From: Actinomycetota bacterium
GTDB lineage: Bacteria > Actinomycetota > Acidimicrobiia > Acidimicrobiales > Ilumatobacteraceae
DNA length: 6,989 nt
Assembly (NCBI GenBank): GCA_009704425.1
Contig: WLEG01000096.1
Coordinates: 1-6,989, forward strand
Direction of reading: 5' to 3'
Position numbers and translations under genes: made by a program. Numbering within the stretch: the stretch's first letter is position 1; each line of letters opens with the position of its first letter. Shown one piece after another: positions 5,447-6,989 of the stretch. Below the pieces are notes generated by a model. That model was not told the origin of the DNA. It did no database searches and was given only the letters and a program-made list of their open reading frames with translations.

Positions 5447-6280
5447 GTGCTCGTCGCCACCGCCCTGGCGTTGGGCGCCGCCGTGCTGCATGCCGGCTGG
5501 AACCTGCGCGTCAAGCAGTCCGGCGATCGATGGTTGGCGTTGTGGGGATTGTTCGTCGCCGGCGGTTTGATCGGTTTGCCGTACACGGTGGTGGCCACCG
5601 TCTCGGGTGACCTCGGCTGGAGCGCGTGGGGTTGGGCCGTCGCCAGTGGCGCGGTGCACGCGTTCTACATCGGCCGTCTGGCGCGCACCTACGACATCGC
5701 CGACTTCAGCGTGACGTATCCCATCGCGCGCGGTGCCGGCGCGTTGTTCGCCGCCATCGGTGGTGTGCTGTTTCTCTCGGACGATCTGTCCGCGGTTTCG
5801 ATGATCGGGATCCTGATCGTGGTGAGCGGCTTGGTTCTGTTGGCCGGGCACGTGGAATGGGGCCACGTGTGGCCGGCACTGGTGGTGGGCCTGTTGATCG
5901 GCGCGTACACGGTGATCGACAGCCAGGGATCGCGATCGACCGTGGGCAGCGCCTACGCCATGGCCATCTTCGTCACCGGCGGCGTCGGCACCACGATTCA
6001 GGGTGTGTACCGCCGTCGTTGGGACGAGATGCGGGCGAGCGTTCCCTCCATGTGGCGGCAGTACCTGGCGACCGGCCTGGCGTCGCTGGTCACGTATTGG
6101 ATGGTGCTGCTGGCGGTGCGGCGCGCCCCGGTGGGCTACGTCACCGCCCTGCGGGAGTCGAGCGTGGTGTTCGCCACGTTCATCGGTTGGAAGGTGCTGA
6201 AGGAGAGCAGTGGCATGCGTCGCGTCGTGGCGTCGTCGACCATGGTGGTCGGCCTGGTGACACTGGTGGTGGGACGCTGA
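5447..6280 (+). CDS. EamA/DMT superfamily permease (10 transmembrane helices)
   Basis: The 277-residue integral inner-membrane protein belongs to the drug/metabolite transporter superfamily. About ten hydrophobic segments can be counted: near 1-19, 29-50, 60-78, 92-110, 116-134, 140-158, 167-186, 205-224, 229-249 and 259-276. This is the 5+5 EamA repeat. Each repeat shows its typical fourth-helix region: SVTYPIARGAGALFAAIGGV in the first, and VGYVTALRESSVVFATFIGW in the second, each followed by a short acidic or basic turn (LSDD; LKESS). Such carriers export or import small metabolites; the substrate cannot be predicted. The start GTG at 5447 is 6 nt after the Dabb stop and has no separate promoter, so translational coupling is likely. 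It ends 12 nt from the convergent nuclease gene, and I see no terminator hairpin in that gap. Confidence 0.88.
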   Translation: MLVATALALGAAVLHAGWNLRVKQSGDRWLALWGLFVAGGLIGLPYTVVATVSGDLGWSAWGWAVASGAVHAFYIGRLARTYDIADFSVTYPIARGAGALFAAIGGVLFLSDDLSAVSMIGILIVVSGLVLLAGHVEWGHVWPALVVGLLIGAYTVIDSQGSRSTVGSAYAMAIFVTGGVGTTIQGVYRRRWDEMRASVPSMWRQYLATGLASLVTYWMVLLAVRRAPVGYVTALRESSVVFATFIGWKVLKESSGMRRVVASSTMVVGLVTLVVGR

Positions 6281-6292
6281 CGTTCGCGCCGA

Positions 6293-6989
6293 TCACTCGT
6301 AGTGCTCGTCCAACTCCGTCACGCCGCGGAACACCGGACCACGACCGTTGAGGCCGTCGTCCAACCACTCGCGAAGCACCTTGGTGGCCAACACGTCGTC
6401 CTCGTTGTAGCGCAGCAACTTCTCGCTCATCTCGCGACGCTGCGACTCGTCGGTCGTGGTGACCACGATCTCGTACCAGAGAATGGAGTTGTCACCACCG
6501 GCATCCTCGTCGCGCCACGAGAATCCGGCCAGCGGGGCCACCTTCTTCAATCCCAGCGAGTCGGTGGGCCAGATGAGGGAGTCCACGTTCTTCTTCAGGT
6601 CCACCCACGCGTCCGTGGTGCAGAAGGCGTCGATGGCCTCGTGACTCGGCATGCCCGGGAAGTCTGGCCAGCGGGCGGCGATCTCGTGCATGCGCGTGTT
6701 CTCGGCATCGGTGTAGCAATAGAAGCGAACCGTGGACCCGAGGCGACCGCACTCGTCGATCACGGCGTGCATCCAGTTCCAGAACGCCACGAACGCCTCC
6801 GCCTCGTCGGGGAAGCCGCCGGCCAACGTGTGGAAGGGTCGATACCCGGCCCGCATGGTCGCCGGGGTCGGCGCGCCAGTGCGCACGGTCGCATGGGTGC
6901 CCCACAGGTACACGACATCGGAGTTCTCCATGTCGACGTCGATCTCGATGTCGGCCCGCGGGACGTCGGGAACAACCTCGGCGCGCGGA
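6293..6989 (-). CDS. RNase H-like/DEDD nuclease of the TM0106/YprB type, C-terminal part, cut by window edge
   Basis: The last 231 residues are visible; the true start lies beyond base 6989, so an internal ATG at 6931 should not be taken as the start. The fragment looks like the ribonuclease H-like domain found in RecB-family TM0106 / YprB proteins. The first acidic motif D-I-E is at 6952-6944 (VPRADIEIDVDMENSDVVYLWG, split as VPRADIEIDVD and MENSDVVYLWG). FYCYTDAENTRMHEIA and a DLKKNVDSLIWPTDSLGLKKVA segment follow. GFSWRDEDAGGDNSILWYE comes next, and the last acidic motif YNEDDVLATKVLREWL has its Y-N-E-D-D at 6409-6395. These fit a DEDD-type 3'-5' exonuclease active site. In TM0106-type proteins a Cas4/RecB-like nuclease domain comes before this one; here that part would be outside the window. 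The biological role is not known. It is convergent with the permease gene. Confidence 0.78.
   Translation of the reverse strand, partial: PRAEVVPDVPRADIEIDVDMENSDVVYLWGTHATVRTGAPTPATMRAGYRPFHTLAGGFPDEAEAFVAFWNWMHAVIDECGRLGSTVRFYCYTDAENTRMHEIAARWPDFPGMPSHEAIDAFCTTDAWVDLKKNVDSLIWPTDSLGLKKVAPLAGFSWRDEDAGGDNSILWYEIVVTTTDESQRREMSEKLLRYNEDDVLATKVLREWLDDGLNGRGPVFRGVTELDEHYE

Noticed and set aside
5027..5866. Minus-strand open frame extending murI far upstream, over the Dabb and permease genes
   Set aside because: Homology to glutamate racemase begins at the GTG at 5026. The extension is low-complexity Arg/Gly/Asp/Val-rich shadow sequence opposite two well-supported genes.
1..6989. Search for defence, mobile or biosynthetic systems
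   Set aside because: All genes recognised are metabolic, housekeeping, regulatory or transport genes. I found no transposase, integrase, CRISPR repeat, toxin-antitoxin pair or direct repeats flanking the tRNA that would mark an integrated element.

Overview
The window is GC-rich, gene-dense chromosomal DNA. Codon usage is strongly G/C-ending, GTG starts are frequent, and the murI-rph-rdgB cluster is typical of Actinomycetota. Several genes have a TANNNT -10 hexamer placed 6-7 nt before the start codon, the pattern of leaderless actinobacterial transcripts. The protein styles suggest a high-GC actinobacterium, possibly of the Acidimicrobiia type, but the lineage is an inference. I see no insertion sequence, phage gene, CRISPR array, or toxin-antitoxin or defence system. 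This looks like a core region with intact genes.

Layout from left to right. (1) A PLP-dependent beta-family enzyme (cysteine synthase / tryptophan synthase beta-like fold) runs leftward off the window at 458-1. It is divergent from a SufR-like winged-helix regulator (549-1235) that carries C-terminal cysteines. The 90-nt gap between them holds a leaderless promoter and two small dyads that could be operators. (2) A small EthD-type ferredoxin-like protein (1542-1252) converges on the regulator. Its promoter overlaps head to head with that of a tRNA-Leu(UAG) gene (1577-1658). (3) Thirteen nt after the tRNA starts a fold-type III PLP enzyme of the D-threonine aldolase / D-serine dehydratase family (1672-2739). 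(4) On the minus strand lies the housekeeping cluster murI (5026-4184), rph (4128-3364), rdgB (3367-2744). It covers D-glutamate supply for peptidoglycan, tRNA 3'-end trimming and nucleotide-pool sanitation. (5) Divergent from murI, a Dabb (stress-responsive A/B barrel) protein (5123-5440) and an EamA/DMT-type ten-helix permease (5447-6280) form a two-gene unit. (6) Convergent with them is the C-terminal part of a DEDD/RNase H-like nuclease resembling the TM0106/YprB family (6989-6293), cut by the window edge.

All intergenic spaces are short (under 100 nt). They are either convergent ends with no recognisable hairpin terminator or compact promoter regions. The most notable features are regulatory: repeated leaderless promoter geometry, a shared TA step between two opposed -10 boxes at 1549-1558, a tRNA placed directly in front of an enzyme gene, and a SufR-like regulator facing a sulfur-type PLP enzyme.
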